A stretch of 64,000 bases of DNA from Acetispira formosa (nom. nud.) (GTDB lineage Bacteria; Desulfobacterota; Desulfarculia; Adiutricales; Adiutricaceae): the NCBI GenBank assembly GCA_023525915.1, contig CP026657.1, forward strand, positions 558,001-622,000, read 5' to 3'. Within the stretch, counting starts at the first letter, position 1, and the number at the start of each line of letters is the position of its first letter. Made by a program: the position numbers and the translations under genes. Below, piece after piece: positions 19,857 through 27,142 of the stretch. Below the pieces are notes generated by a model. It was given only the letters and a program-made list of their open reading frames with translations, made no database searches and was not told where the DNA came from.

Positions 19857-19893
19857 AAAAAAAACTAAAGGTCACCCCAATTACGGGATGACC
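19857..19893 (-). terminator. Intrinsic terminator overlapping the stop of the upstream 161-aa gene
   Basis: On the minus strand, GGTCATCCC - GTAATT - GGGGTGACC forms a 9-bp stem (one G-T pair), followed by TTTAG and eight T. The stop codon of the upstream gene (19881-19883) lies in the loop, so translation ends inside the terminator. It separates that gene from the RTX operon, which should therefore have its own promoter in the roughly 50 bp before 19803. Confidence 0.85.
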
Positions 19894-20366
19894 TTCAATT
19901 GTTGATAGAGTCCGCACAGGACAATACAGGTTTCCTTTAAAGCGGGCATAACCTTCAGACAGCCAAAGTCAATATAGGAAACAACGGTGCGGCGGTTTTT
20001 GAACTGGCCGCTGGATTTCATAGTTTTGGGCGGACTTGTCATTGTAATGAATAGATTATGAATATCAGCGTCTTCACGGTTATCGTCGGCATTGCCGTTT
20101 CCCCGAATTATTATAAGACCTTTAGTGGCTTCGGGCGTATGGCCGGCCTGATATAGTTCCTGATCACTCAAGTCCCCGGGCAAGTCAGCAAACAGATCAT
20201 AATCGCACATAGCGCCGGACGATTTTTTAGCCATAAAGGCCGTGGAATTATCAATCCATATCAAACTGCCGGAATGAATCATAGCAATGGACACAAGTAT
20301 AAACACGGCAGATATTACAAACTTATTTTGAAAAGTTGATAAAGTCAGACAAGCTCTGGAATACAT
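19881..20366 (-). CDS. Hypothetical exported or membrane-anchored protein, 161 aa
   Basis: No family recognised. An N-terminal hydrophobic segment (about residues 16-36, NKFVISAVFILVSIAMIHSG) could be a signal peptide or single anchor; the rest is soluble and contains five cysteines (in CDYD, FGCLK, ETCIVLCG). AAGG lies six bases before the ATG at 20366. The base composition is lower in GC than the neighbours, like the AT-rich gap upstream. A strong terminator overlaps the stop codon, which supports this being a real transcription unit. Co-orientation with the RTX operon is suggestive, but the terminator argues against co-transcription. Confidence 0.6.
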   Translation of the reverse strand: MYSRACLTLSTFQNKFVISAVFILVSIAMIHSGSLIWIDNSTAFMAKKSSGAMCDYDLFADLPGDLSDQELYQAGHTPEATKGLIIIRGNGNADDNREDADIHNLFITMTSPPKTMKSSGQFKNRRTVVSYIDFGCLKVMPALKETCIVLCGLYQQLKVIP

Positions 20367-21226
20367 AGGCGACCTTAATCCAATATATGGAATAATAAAG
20401 CTTTGAATAGTTGTGAAATGTTAGATTCAGCTAAGGACCAAGTTAAGCCAAAGATTAAGTGATTGTCAACCATTTATTTATTTACCAACAATATTGATGA
20501 GTTATTTTTTAAAAAAATCATAGTAATTTGACTAAAACTATTATAGCAACGATATCTTCATGATTTTATTAAAATATATCAATAAATATTTCTAAAAATA
20601 CGCATTATCTCCCTAAAATATCAAATTACATGTAAAGACCACAAGTAAACAAAGAGTATTTTCTAACGTGCATAACTATTCTTTATTATTATAAATTTCT
20701 GAAAATGGCCGACCGGGATCAGTTGCCAAGCAACTTATTAACTAGGTTTCTGGTTTTAAATTTTTCATTGATGTTTCAATGGACTGACACTGATAGAATA
20801 GAATAAACTTATTTTACAGGAAATTAATACAAATTATATTGGTTAGGATAAAACGGAAGAGAATAAAACATTAGCCAGTTTGATAACAATGCCATTCTGA
20901 CATGGCCATCAGCTCGGCCGGAACGTTAATAGCATGGTTTTGAAGGGGCGGGCAAAGCCAACTTTATCATTGCGGTTTTTGACACAGACAGACCGTATGC
21001 CCGCCGCACTTTTCATCTTCAAATAACATAATCCAGAAGAGCAAGAGCATATTCAGCCTGAAGTTTTTTATTTCTTTCAGGAGTCAGGCTGGAGTAATAC
21101 AGCGCCGAACCGCAAAAATCACCGGTCGACCGGCTCACTGTGCTTCATTTATAGTTGATGGATATCACTGGCGGAGGCGTGAGGCTTGGAGTTGTTCATA
21201 AATTATAGCCCCGGTCTTTTTATGAA
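20367..21226. other. 860-bp gap with a strongly AT-rich core
   Basis: The region from about 20,400 to 20,880 is markedly AT-rich compared with the rest of the window and has no credible gene on either strand. It presumably contains the promoter of the 161-aa gene, but I cannot assign it reliably. The GC-richer part (20,900-21,200) contains a short minus-strand reading frame that may be a gene remnant (listed separately). The composition shift suggests foreign DNA or a decayed region. Confidence 0.6.
21019..21138 (-). pseudogene. Possible C-terminal gene remnant (39 codons)
   Basis: A minus-strand frame opening with GTG at 21138 reads VSRSTGDFCGSALYYSSL and ends ...YALALLDYVI. It has a protein-like residue mix, but an in-frame stop lies just upstream and no ribosome site is visible. 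It could be the tail of a deleted gene or a chance frame. No family recognised. Confidence 0.2.
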
Positions 21227-21961
21227 TCAGAGGGCGCCAACGTAAATTATGGTGTAATAGGGATGATCGAAAATCCCCTCTTTTTGAAAATCATCGAAAA
21301 TCTGATTAAGCTTGGTTAAATGGGCCTCGTAACCCGGCTCTCCCTTGCGGGGCGCGTATGATGACGACAAATAGCGGCCTATGAACATCTCCCGCGTCTG
21401 GGCCTGGAAATTTGGGATGACCTGGCGCTCATATTGGTCGCCCGGATAAAATCCAGCCACCATTTCCGGATTCCCCGCCAAAAGGCCGCTTCTGAATTTC
21501 GCACCGGAAAGAAGCCCCAGCCGCTCCACCAGAGTGCCCTCCAGAAGGCTGTTCCAGATGAGGGCCACTTTGCCGCCCGGCCGCATAATCCGGCGGCATT
21601 CATTTCGAAAAGCCTCTTTATCGAAGAAATGAAAGGCCTGGGCCGCGATTACAGCGTCCACGCTTTGGCCAGGCAGGCCGGTGTGTTCGGCCGTGCCTTC
21701 GGAAATTTTTATGTTGGGGCAGGCGGAAGTCGCCTCACGGCTGGCGGCCAGCATATCGGCATTATTGTCAACGCCGTAGACAAAGCGGGCGAATCGGGCG
21801 GCCAGAAGCGTGAAAATGCCGGTGCCGCAGCCAGGCTCCGCCAGCTCCTGACCGGACAGGCCGGCTTCATTGGCCAGATAATCAAGTGCGGCTTGGGGGT
21901 ATGAGGGCCGGAACTGTGAATAAACCCCGGTTTTACCGGAAAAACCGCTGGAAGAAGTCAT
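21227..21961 (-). CDS. Class I SAM-dependent methyltransferase
   Basis: Soluble methyltransferase of the UbiE/Methyltransf_11 type, 244 aa. The start is the ATG at 21961, which has AAGGGAG seven bases upstream; a TTG at 21988 is less likely. SAM-binding motif I is GQELAEPGCGTGIFTLLAARF, motif II the acidic VDNNAD, and motif IV/post-I is AVIAAQAFHFFDKEAF followed by RIMRPGGKVALIWN. This pattern (AQAFHWF/HFFD) is typical of small-molecule methyltransferases of unknown substrate. The gene stands alone between the AT-rich gap and the divergent cheW gene, so context gives no substrate. Confidence 0.85.
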   Translation of the reverse strand: MTSSSGFSGKTGVYSQFRPSYPQAALDYLANEAGLSGQELAEPGCGTGIFTLLAARFARFVYGVDNNADMLAASREATSACPNIKISEGTAEHTGLPGQSVDAVIAAQAFHFFDKEAFRNECRRIMRPGGKVALIWNSLLEGTLVERLGLLSGAKFRSGLLAGNPEMVAGFYPGDQYERQVIPNFQAQTREMFIGRYLSSSYAPRKGEPGYEAHLTKLNQIFDDFQKEGIFDHPYYTIIYVGAL

Positions 21962-22243
21962 AATCCGCTCCCTTATGGCCGGAATCAAGACCGGCTGATT
22001 ACTTTTTTACATATACCACATCATGGGATATATTTCCTGTGCGGCTTTTTTTGTTGTGGATAAAGGCGGCAACAGCGATTGCCGTTCCCGCCCCCCGGAG
22101 ACATCAATCACTCAGCAAATCAGGCCGCAAAGGTTTGATTATCCCTTTTAGACTTGCCCCCATTGTCTTTATATGGTAATTTTAACTACCTTTAGAATTT
22201 AATGACTGGATTCAAATCTAAATTCATATTGTGGGGTGCGCAA

Positions 22244-22765
22244 ATGAGCAGTGACAACCAATCAGCCAATCAATCCATCCTCAAGAGCCGGGCTATGGTT
22301 CAGGAAGGAAAATACCTGACCTTTTCCCTGGCTAACGAAGAATACGGCATAGGCATACTGAAAGTGCGTGAAATTATAGGCATGATGCCTATCCGCACCG
22401 TGCCTCAGACGCCAAGCTTTGTTAAGGGTGTTATCAATCTTCGCGGCAGGGTCATCCCGGTGGTGGATTTGCGCCTTAAATTCGGGATGGAAGAAATTGA
22501 TTACACTGAACGTACCAGCATCATTGTGGTCGATGTTGAAAATGGCGAGGGCACTTTCATCAATATCGGCATTGTGGTGGATTACGTTTCCGAAGTCATC
22601 AGTATCAAGGGCGATGAAATTGAACCCGCCCCTACTTTCGGTTCGCAATTGAACACCGAATATATCCTGGGCATGGCCAAAGTCGGCAAATCCGTTAAAA
22701 TCCTTCTGGATATCGACCGCATCCTGGCGGTTGAAGACCTCAGCGGCCTCAATTTAGGCTTCTGA
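22244..22765 (+). CDS. cheW: CheW-like chemotaxis coupling protein
   Basis: Single CheW domain (173 aa) that would bridge chemoreceptors and the CheA kinase in the cytoplasm. The start chosen is the ATG at 22244, with GGGGTG six to seven bases upstream; an in-frame ATG at 22202 has no such site. Typical motifs are present: KYLTFSLANEEYGIGILKVREI, PSFVKGVINLRGRVIPVVDLR, and the C-terminal KSVKILLDIDRIL. It is about the usual length (E. coli CheW is 167 aa) with a 35-residue N-terminal lead. It is an orphan: no cheA, receptor or response-regulator gene is in the window. A strong terminator follows, so it is probably monocistronic. Confidence 0.9.
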   Translation: MSSDNQSANQSILKSRAMVQEGKYLTFSLANEEYGIGILKVREIIGMMPIRTVPQTPSFVKGVINLRGRVIPVVDLRLKFGMEEIDYTERTSIIVVDVENGEGTFINIGIVVDYVSEVISIKGDEIEPAPTFGSQLNTEYILGMAKVGKSVKILLDIDRILAVEDLSGLNLGF

Positions 22766-22791
22766 TACACAACTATTCAAGCAGCCTTATT

Positions 22792-22832
22792 GGCCGATAT
22801 CTCCCATCAGGGCGATATCGGCCTTTTTATTT
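22792..22832 (+). terminator. Intrinsic terminator after cheW
   Basis: A perfect 10-bp stem, GGCCGATATC / GATATCGGCC, with a 12-nt loop is followed by TTTTTATTTT. It lies 27 bp past the cheW stop. Confidence 0.9.
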
Positions 22833-23057
22833 TCAGCAACTTATTGCCTCTGCCATTGTTAGCCGCGTTCTGATCTGATTCACTCCGCCTACCTTTTCCA
22901 CAAACCCGAAGCCCAAACATTCAATATAAATAAGTCACAATATCAATATAACTTTTACTATAGAAAAGTTTATTCAGTTGAAGTATACTTAATTTTGTCA
23001 GTATTTATGATGGAACTCCCATCAATCCCAACAAGATATAACTAAGGAGTAATGATC

Positions 23058-23747
23058 ATGAGCGACAAAGAAAAGGGGAAAGAAGACGCCTACACCAAAG
23101 GTCGTGTTGAAAATCTGCCGGCGGCTGGAAAAGTTCGTGTCAGCAGTGTCCAGAACTCCGAAAAGACCAACAATTATAAGGTGGAACGCGATCCGCACGG
23201 CGCGGTTAGCGAGGCGCGCAAAGACAGCTACCTGGCCGCCGACGTCGCCGACCTCCTGATTCAGCAGATCGGGCTGGAACTGAATAATCATTATTTATAC
23301 CAGAATTTCGGTATCTGGTATGACATCAACAGCCTTTTTGGTCAGGCGGCCTATTTTTATCACCGAGCCACTGAAGAAAAGACTCATGCCCAGTGGATTA
23401 TCGACTATCTGACCCGGGCTGATTTCCTCTTCTCCATCCCCGGCACGGACGCGGCTTATATTGACATCTTCAAAAACAAAAAAGACCTGAAAATCCGCGA
23501 TCCCCACGATGAAACCTTGGTGCGTGAGATTGAAACGACTCGGTCAATCAACAATATCAAAGCGGTGGCCGAAGAAACACGCGATTACATCACGTCCCAC
23601 TGGCTGAGAGAGCTGCTTCTGGAGCAGGCCGAAGAGGAGGAACTGTCCCACACCGCGCTGGACATTTTCAACCACACCGACGATCCGCTGATTGTCGATA
23701 AATATTTCAAGGATGTGGTCATGACCCAGCTTCAGGCCGGAAAATAG
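23058..23747 (+). CDS. Ferritin-like protein
   Basis: Predicted non-haem ferritin-type four-helix protein, 229 aa, likely iron storage or peroxide protection. Two ATGs compete: AAGGAG at 23044-23049 is only 2 bases from the ATG at 23052 but 8 bases from the one at 23058, so 23058 is chosen. Residues 1-55 are a charged extension not usual in ferritins. The core begins LLIQQIGLELNNHYLYQNF, with ligand candidates Glu in LELNNHY, the EEKTHAQWIIDYL motif (E..H pair) and the late EQAEEEELSH helix. This resembles the FtnA arrangement (E-x6-Y and EExxH). A 9-bp hairpin and a zinc-ribbon gene follow closely. The N-terminal extension and the divergent metal-site spacing leave room for a ferritin-like enzyme with another role. 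Confidence 0.75.
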   Translation: MSDKEKGKEDAYTKGRVENLPAAGKVRVSSVQNSEKTNNYKVERDPHGAVSEARKDSYLAADVADLLIQQIGLELNNHYLYQNFGIWYDINSLFGQAAYFYHRATEEKTHAQWIIDYLTRADFLFSIPGTDAAYIDIFKNKKDLKIRDPHDETLVREIETTRSINNIKAVAEETRDYITSHWLRELLLEQAEEEELSHTALDIFNHTDDPLIVDKYFKDVVMTQLQAGK

Positions 23748-23762
23748 TTCCAGACGACCACG

Positions 23763-23786
23763 GACCATCCGCACAAGCGGATGGTC
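23763..23786 (+). promoter_or_regulatory. Hairpin between ferritin-like and zinc-ribbon genes
   Basis: Perfect 9-bp stem GACCATCCG / CGGATGGTC with a 6-nt loop, 15 bp past the ferritin-like stop. There is no T-run, so it is more likely a message-stability or processing element than a terminator, consistent with co-transcription of the small gene that follows. Confidence 0.45.
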
Positions 23787-23813
23787 TGTCCCGATAAAAA
23801 CATGGAGGCAAAT

Positions 23814-23993
23814 ATGAACACCGGCAACGAAACAATGGATATCTACAAAACCTTCACCTGCCCGGACTGTCAGTCAGTGCATACCTCTCCCCCCAAACCG
23901 CGCGGCGGAACGGAAACGACAACCATCATTATTTGCGATCAATGCGGTACGGCCTGTGAAGTGGTGTTGACGGAGGAAACCGCCGACAAGTGA
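23814..23993 (+). CDS. Small zinc-ribbon protein, 59 aa
   Basis: A short protein with two CxxC knuckles, CPDC (about residues 16-19) and CDQC (about 42-45), spaced like a zinc ribbon. GGAGG lies five bases before the ATG at 23814, which decides this start over ATGs at 23802 and 23781. No named family is recognised. It lies 66 bp downstream of the ferritin-like gene and may belong to the same unit. Possible roles include a metal-site accessory or nucleic-acid binding, but nothing here decides. Confidence 0.65.
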   Translation: MNTGNETMDIYKTFTCPDCQSVHTSPPKPRGGTETTTIIICDQCGTACEVVLTEETADK

Positions 23994-24016
23994 ACCAACA
24001 TCCGGCATTATTCTAA

Positions 24017-24157
24017 GAACTTGTTCGTAAATAGTGATTTTGCCCCCTGGCGTCGTTGCTCCTGGTTTTTTAATGCTCGAAATATTAGTATATTACTCCG
24101 CTTAAAAAACACTCGCGCCTAGCCAGGGAACAAAATCCCTTATTTACGAACAAGTTC
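24017..24157. mobile_element. R3 copy 1: 141-bp MITE-like palindromic element
   Basis: Arms GAACTTGTTCGTAAATA at both ends in inverted orientation. The interior also pairs (CCCTGGCGTCG... with ...CGCCTAGCCAGGG), so the whole element can fold as one long imperfect hairpin. It is flanked by TAA on both sides. It is homologous along its length, in reverse orientation, to the copy at 27191-27331, which also measures 141 bp; shared interior tracts include CCTGGCTAGGCGCGA and GAGCAACGACGCCAGGG. It has no coding capacity, so transposition would need a transposase in trans (TA targets suggest the IS630/Tc1 group). Confidence 0.8.
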
Positions 24158-24160
24158 TAA

Positions 24161-24197
24161 GACCCCAAAGTTCTCTCTGAAGGGGATTTTTGGGGTC
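24161..24197 (+). terminator. Weak terminator-like hairpin
   Basis: GACCCCAAA and TTTTGGGGTC form a 9-bp stem around an 18-nt loop immediately after R3 copy 1. No T-tract follows on either strand, so termination activity is doubtful. Confidence 0.3.
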
Positions 24198-24232
24198 AAG
24201 TTATATTGAATGCGCGGCGGGCTGATGTTATT

Positions 24233-24295
24233 ATGAAAAAATTCAGCCGCATTATCAGGAAACTCCGCGGCTGGAGGGAGGCCGCCAGATACTGA
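24233..24295 (+). CDS. Possible 20-aa basic leader peptide upstream of the GNAT gene
   Basis: A 20-codon frame, MKKFSRIIRKLRGWREAARY, ends in TGA that overlaps the GNAT start (TGATG). The overlap is the arrangement expected for translational coupling, and the GGAGGGAGG that would serve the GNAT gene lies inside this frame, 13 bases before its ATG, which is farther than ideal. It may be a leader peptide, the tail of an older gene, or chance. No family recognised. Confidence 0.3.
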   Translation: MKKFSRIIRKLRGWREAARY

Positions 24296-24753
24296 TGAAG
24301 CCGGTTCGAATCGTTTCCGTCAGGCAGGAGCCTGAATATGCCGGAGAGGCTATTAAATATATCCAGCAATGCTGGCCTGAAGTGCTGCCCGTAATTTATG
24401 AGGACTGTATCCGGCATTCCCTTCAGGCCAAAGCCCCTCTGCCGCAATGGTATCTTTTAATGGACAACCAGCGGCCGATCGGCTGCTGCGGCCTGATAAC
24501 CAATGATTTTATCAGCAGATCTGATTTATATCCCTGGATATGCGCCGTCTATATTGACGAAGAACACCGTGGCCGGGCCTACTCGGCTCTGCTTTTGGAT
24601 AGATGCAAACAAGACTGCGCCGCCCTGGGGTTTGACCATGTCTACCTGTCCACTGATCATATCGGCTTTTATGAGAAATATGGTTTCGAATACATAGGAC
24701 AGGGCTATCATCCCTGGGGTGAGGAATCCAGAATCTATTCGGCCAAAGTGTGA
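24295..24753 (+). CDS. GNAT-family N-acetyltransferase
   Basis: Acetyl-CoA-dependent acyltransferase of 152 aa. The core is visible: strand motif PIGCCGLITND, then ICAVYIDEEHRGRAYSALLLDRCKQ, which carries the Q/RxxGxG/A pyrophosphate-binding motif as HRGRAYSA, and the C-terminal GFYEKYGFEYIGQGYHP typical of motif B. The substrate cannot be told. ATG at 24295 overlaps the stop of a short upstream frame. A GGGGC hairpin terminator follows the stop. Confidence 0.85.
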   Translation: MKPVRIVSVRQEPEYAGEAIKYIQQCWPEVLPVIYEDCIRHSLQAKAPLPQWYLLMDNQRPIGCCGLITNDFISRSDLYPWICAVYIDEEHRGRAYSALLLDRCKQDCAALGFDHVYLSTDHIGFYEKYGFEYIGQGYHPWGEESRIYSAKV

Positions 24754-24776
24754 CATTTCCAGCCACAACAACATTG

Positions 24777-24797
24777 AAAGGGGCCGAAGCCCCTTTT
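24777..24797. terminator. Terminator after the GNAT gene
   Basis: AAAGGGGC - CGAA - GCCCCTTTT: an 8-bp stem with a stable CGAA tetraloop and a short T-run. A near-identical copy lies at 24983-25004 on the other side of an R2 repeat. Confidence 0.8.
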
Positions 24798-24851
24798 CAG
24801 ATTGCTGACAACCCCCCAGGCCAAGCGAAATCATTTGATCCGGCCGGGAAA

Positions 24852-24937
24852 GGTCGCCGTAGGCGACGGAGCGATAGCGACTGATATTAAGGGGTCAGCC
24901 GATACTCGCATCGTGAAAACCACGCTTTTCACGATGC
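24852..24937 (+). repeat. R2 repeat copy a
   Basis: Begins GGTCGCC, then the family block GGCGACGGAGCGATAGCGAC. A 12-bp hairpin GCATCGTGAAAA / TTTTCACGATGC follows, with loop CCACGC. It lies between two copies of the same GGGGC terminator, in the gap between convergent genes. The same block-plus-hairpin layout occurs at 32363-32451 and 53606-53693. Confidence 0.75.
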
Positions 24938-24982
24938 TGAACCGCTGATGGCTACGACGGAATGACTTTGCCATCAAACTGG

Positions 24983-25004
24983 AAAGGGGCCGAAGCCCCT
25001 TTTT
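24983..25004. terminator. Terminator for the 159-aa gene (bidirectional)
   Basis: AAAGGGGC - CGAA - GCCCCTTTTT. On the minus strand it ends in TTT and lies just after the stop at 25013. It duplicates the terminator at 24777-24797. Confidence 0.75.
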
Positions 25005-25012
25005 GTCTCCTG

Positions 25013-25492
25013 TCAGATTGAAGCCAGCTTTTTTAAAACAGCGGCCGCGTCTTCTTTTTCGAGCACACAGCAATGAACCTTTTCCAGCAATTCCGCCCCG
25101 GCCTCGGCTGAAACCAGTCCGCTTATAAGCTCCACCAGGGCGCTGGCTTCTTTATCGGTCAGCCGCACCTCTTCGGCCGGTCTGGCGGCTTCGGCCTTTC
25201 TTTTATCGTGATCTATGGGGGCCATTTCATCGACCCAGACCTGCCAGCGCTCGCCCGGCTGAAAAATTCCTCCGCCGCGCGTACTCAAAGTATCGATGTA
25301 TTCCTTTTCCTCAAGGTCACCCAAAACAGAAGAAATCTGCGGCCAATCCCAGAGCTTGCCTATTTCAGCCCGGATCATGTCGCGGTTCACCGGGCGGTTT
25401 TCAGCCGTGGCCGACTCAAAAATCTGGAAAAGCATATCCCCCAGAATCTCACGGTCATCAGCGGTGAATTCTTCATTGTCACACAGTCCCAT
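25013..25492 (-). CDS. Hypothetical cytoplasmic protein, 159 aa, helical
   Basis: No family recognised with confidence. The ATG at 25492 has AAGGGAGA seven bases upstream. Residues 10-75 look like a winged-helix-type domain (DDREILGDMLFQIFESA, MIRAEIGKLWDWPQISSVLGDLEEKEYI, followed by a turn-rich hairpin). The C-terminal half (RLTDKEASALVELISGLVSAEAG) is helical. There are no membrane segments. It is convergent with the GNAT gene and divergent from purE; context does not suggest a role. Confidence 0.7.
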   Translation of the reverse strand: MGLCDNEEFTADDREILGDMLFQIFESATAENRPVNRDMIRAEIGKLWDWPQISSVLGDLEEKEYIDTLSTRGGGIFQPGERWQVWVDEMAPIDHDKRKAEAARPAEEVRLTDKEASALVELISGLVSAEAGAELLEKVHCCVLEKEDAAAVLKKLASI

Positions 25493-25798
25493 ATTGGTCT
25501 CCCTTTTCTGCCGGGCCGGAGGCTCCGGCGGCTGGAACGCTTCACAATATCGACAATACCATAAATTGAAGCAAAGCTGGAGATAAAACTATAAACATCG
25601 TTATCTGGATATGAAATATAATTAAGGCTTCACTTCAAGGGAATATAAACATTATCAATAGATTAAAAATTTGGCAAACAATTGAATTGCTTTTTTTTAT
25701 TGCATTCCAACGCACTCTGGAATAAACTCACATAGTTGATCAAGCCTGGCATAATAATAGCCCCAGGACTTGATCAATTAAAATTTTGGGGTGAAAAT
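25493..25798. other. Divergent intergenic region upstream of purE
   Basis: A 306-bp AT-rich gap between the 159-aa gene and purE. It should hold the promoters of both. It has an eight-T run at 25691-25698 with only a weak 4-bp stem before it, and the strong inverted repeat listed at 25736-25777. No coding region seen. Confidence 0.5.
25736..25777 (+). promoter_or_regulatory. Inverted repeat in the purE leader
   Basis: TTGATCAAGCCTGG and CCAGG-A-CTTGATCAA form a 14-bp stem with one bulged base and a 13-nt loop, 21 bp before the purE ATG. It has no T-run, so it is either an operator dyad or a structured leader controlling the first gene of the purine cluster. It does not match a purine riboswitch as far as I can see. 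Confidence 0.5.
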
Positions 25799-26293
25799 AT
25801 GAGTAGAGTCGGCATAATCATGGGCAGCGACTCCGATTGGCCTATTATGGAAGCGGCCCACAAACAGCTTATGGAATTGGGGCTGAAATCCGAAGTGCTG
25901 GTCGCCTCGGCCCACCGCAACCCGGAAACAGTCCGTGAATTTGCGCAAGGCGCTCGCGCGGGCGGCATTGGAGTCATAATCGCCGGGGCCGGGGCGGCCG
26001 CCCACCTTCCGGGCGTGGTAGCCTCGTTTACCACCCTGCCGGTCATCGGCGTGCCCATTTCCGGCGGACCTTTCAAAGGTGTTGAGGCTCTATTGAGCAT
26101 CGTGCAGATGCCTCCGGGCATTCCCGTGGCCACTATGGCTGTGGACGGCGCTAAAAACGCGGCCCTCTTCGCCGCCGCTATTCTGGCGGTGGGCGATGAA
26201 GCCCTGGCCGCGAAGCTGGCAGACTTCCGGGCTAAACAGGCTGAAGCGGTCAAAGCCAAGAATGAAGCTCTGCAGATTAAGATAGCGCAATAA
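25799..26293 (+). CDS. purE: N5-carboxyaminoimidazole ribonucleotide mutase (PurE)
   Basis: Purine biosynthesis: conversion of N5-CAIR to CAIR. 164 aa, the normal length for class I PurE. Start ATG at 25799 with GGGGTG six bases upstream. Motifs: VGIIMGSDSDWPIM (phosphate/substrate loop), SAHRNPE (catalytic histidine), GAGAAAHLPGVVAS and PVIGVPISGG. The GSDSDW pattern is that of the class I enzymes, which work with PurK, yet purK is not in the window, so it must be elsewhere or the enzyme uses AIR and CO2 directly as class II forms do. First gene of a nine-gene purine cluster. Confidence 0.95.
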   Translation: MSRVGIIMGSDSDWPIMEAAHKQLMELGLKSEVLVASAHRNPETVREFAQGARAGGIGVIIAGAGAAAHLPGVVASFTTLPVIGVPISGGPFKGVEALLSIVQMPPGIPVATMAVDGAKNAALFAAAILAVGDEALAAKLADFRAKQAEAVKAKNEALQIKIAQ

Positions 26294-26302
26294 GCATTTT
26301 TT

Positions 26303-26355
26303 ACCGGCGCACGGTCAACCTGCCCTGAACCAGAGGCCGACAGCGCGTGTCGGTG
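26303..26355 (+). repeat. R4 repeat copy a (before purC)
   Basis: Contains ACCGGCGCACGGTCAACC followed by TGCC. The first ten bases can pair with GCGTGTCGGT about 30 bp downstream (nine of ten, two wobble pairs). The 22-bp core recurs exactly at 27622-27643 before purS and in diverged, inverted form at 62092-62113. Confidence 0.6.
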
Positions 26356-26407
26356 AACCGTCAACTAATGCAGCTTACGGCTGTGTACAATATGAAAGGT
26401 ACGGATC

Positions 26408-27112
26408 ATGGAAAAGGGTAAAATGCTCTATGAGGGCAAGGCCAAGCAGATTTTTGAAACTGAAAAGCCCGATGAAGTGCTGGTTTACTACAAGGATGAC
26501 GCCACCGCTTTCAACGGCGAGAAAAAAGGCACCATCAATTCCAAAGGGCTGCTGAACAACGCCATAGCCACCCTGTTTTTCGAACTGCTGGAAAAGGAAG
26601 GCATACCAACCCACTTCATCAGAAAAGTGGATGACCGCACCATGCTGGTAAAAAAGCTGGAGATCATTCCCATTGAGGTGGTCATGCGCAATATCGCGGC
26701 CGGGAGCCTGGCCAAGCGTCTCGGCTGGGAAGAAGGCCGCGACTTAGGCCGTCCGGTGGTGGAGTTTTACTATAAGGACGATGCCCTGGGCGATCCGCTC
26801 ATTAACCGTTACCATGCGGCGGTGCTCAAGGCGGCCGAACCGGCTGAACTGGATAAGCTTGAGGAGTTCGGCCTGAAAATCAATAAAATCCTGTCGGACT
26901 ACCTGGCCGCCCGCAAGACCATACTGGTGGATTTCAAGCTTGAGTTCGGTCGCTGGAACGGGCAGATCATACTCGGCGACGAGATATCGCCCGACACCTG
27001 CCGGTTCTGGGACGCCGACACCCGTGAAAAACTGGATAAGGACCGTTTTCGCCGTGACCTGGGCAATGTTGAAGAAGCTTATCAGGAAATGTATAATCGT
27101 ATTAGAGGCTGA
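26408..27112 (+). CDS. purC: Phosphoribosylaminoimidazole-succinocarboxamide synthase
   Basis: ATP-dependent ligation of aspartate to CAIR giving SAICAR. 234 aa, close to bacterial PurC length (about 237). Motifs: [13 protein letters not shown] at the N-terminus, KGLLNNAIA, the signature [16 protein letters not shown], and VDFKLEFGR followed by [16 protein letters not shown] lies nine bases before the ATG. It sits 114 bp after purE with an R4 repeat between, and 611 bp before purS. Confidence 0.97.
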   Translation: MEKGKMLYEGKAKQIFETEKPDEVLVYYKDDATAFNGEKKGTINSKGLLNNAIATLFFELLEKEGIPTHFIRKVDDRTMLVKKLEIIPIEVVMRNIAAGSLAKRLGWEEGRDLGRPVVEFYYKDDALGDPLINRYHAAVLKAAEPAELDKLEEFGLKINKILSDYLAARKTILVDFKLEFGRWNGQIILGDEISPDTCRFWDADTREKLDKDRFRRDLGNVEEAYQEMYNRIRG

Positions 27113-27142
27113 GGGACTGAAAATACGGAACAGCGGTTGACC

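Noticed and set aside
25736..25777. Purine riboswitch before purE
   Set aside because: Only a single long stem is present; the three-way junction and conserved loop sequences of the purine aptamer are not visible.
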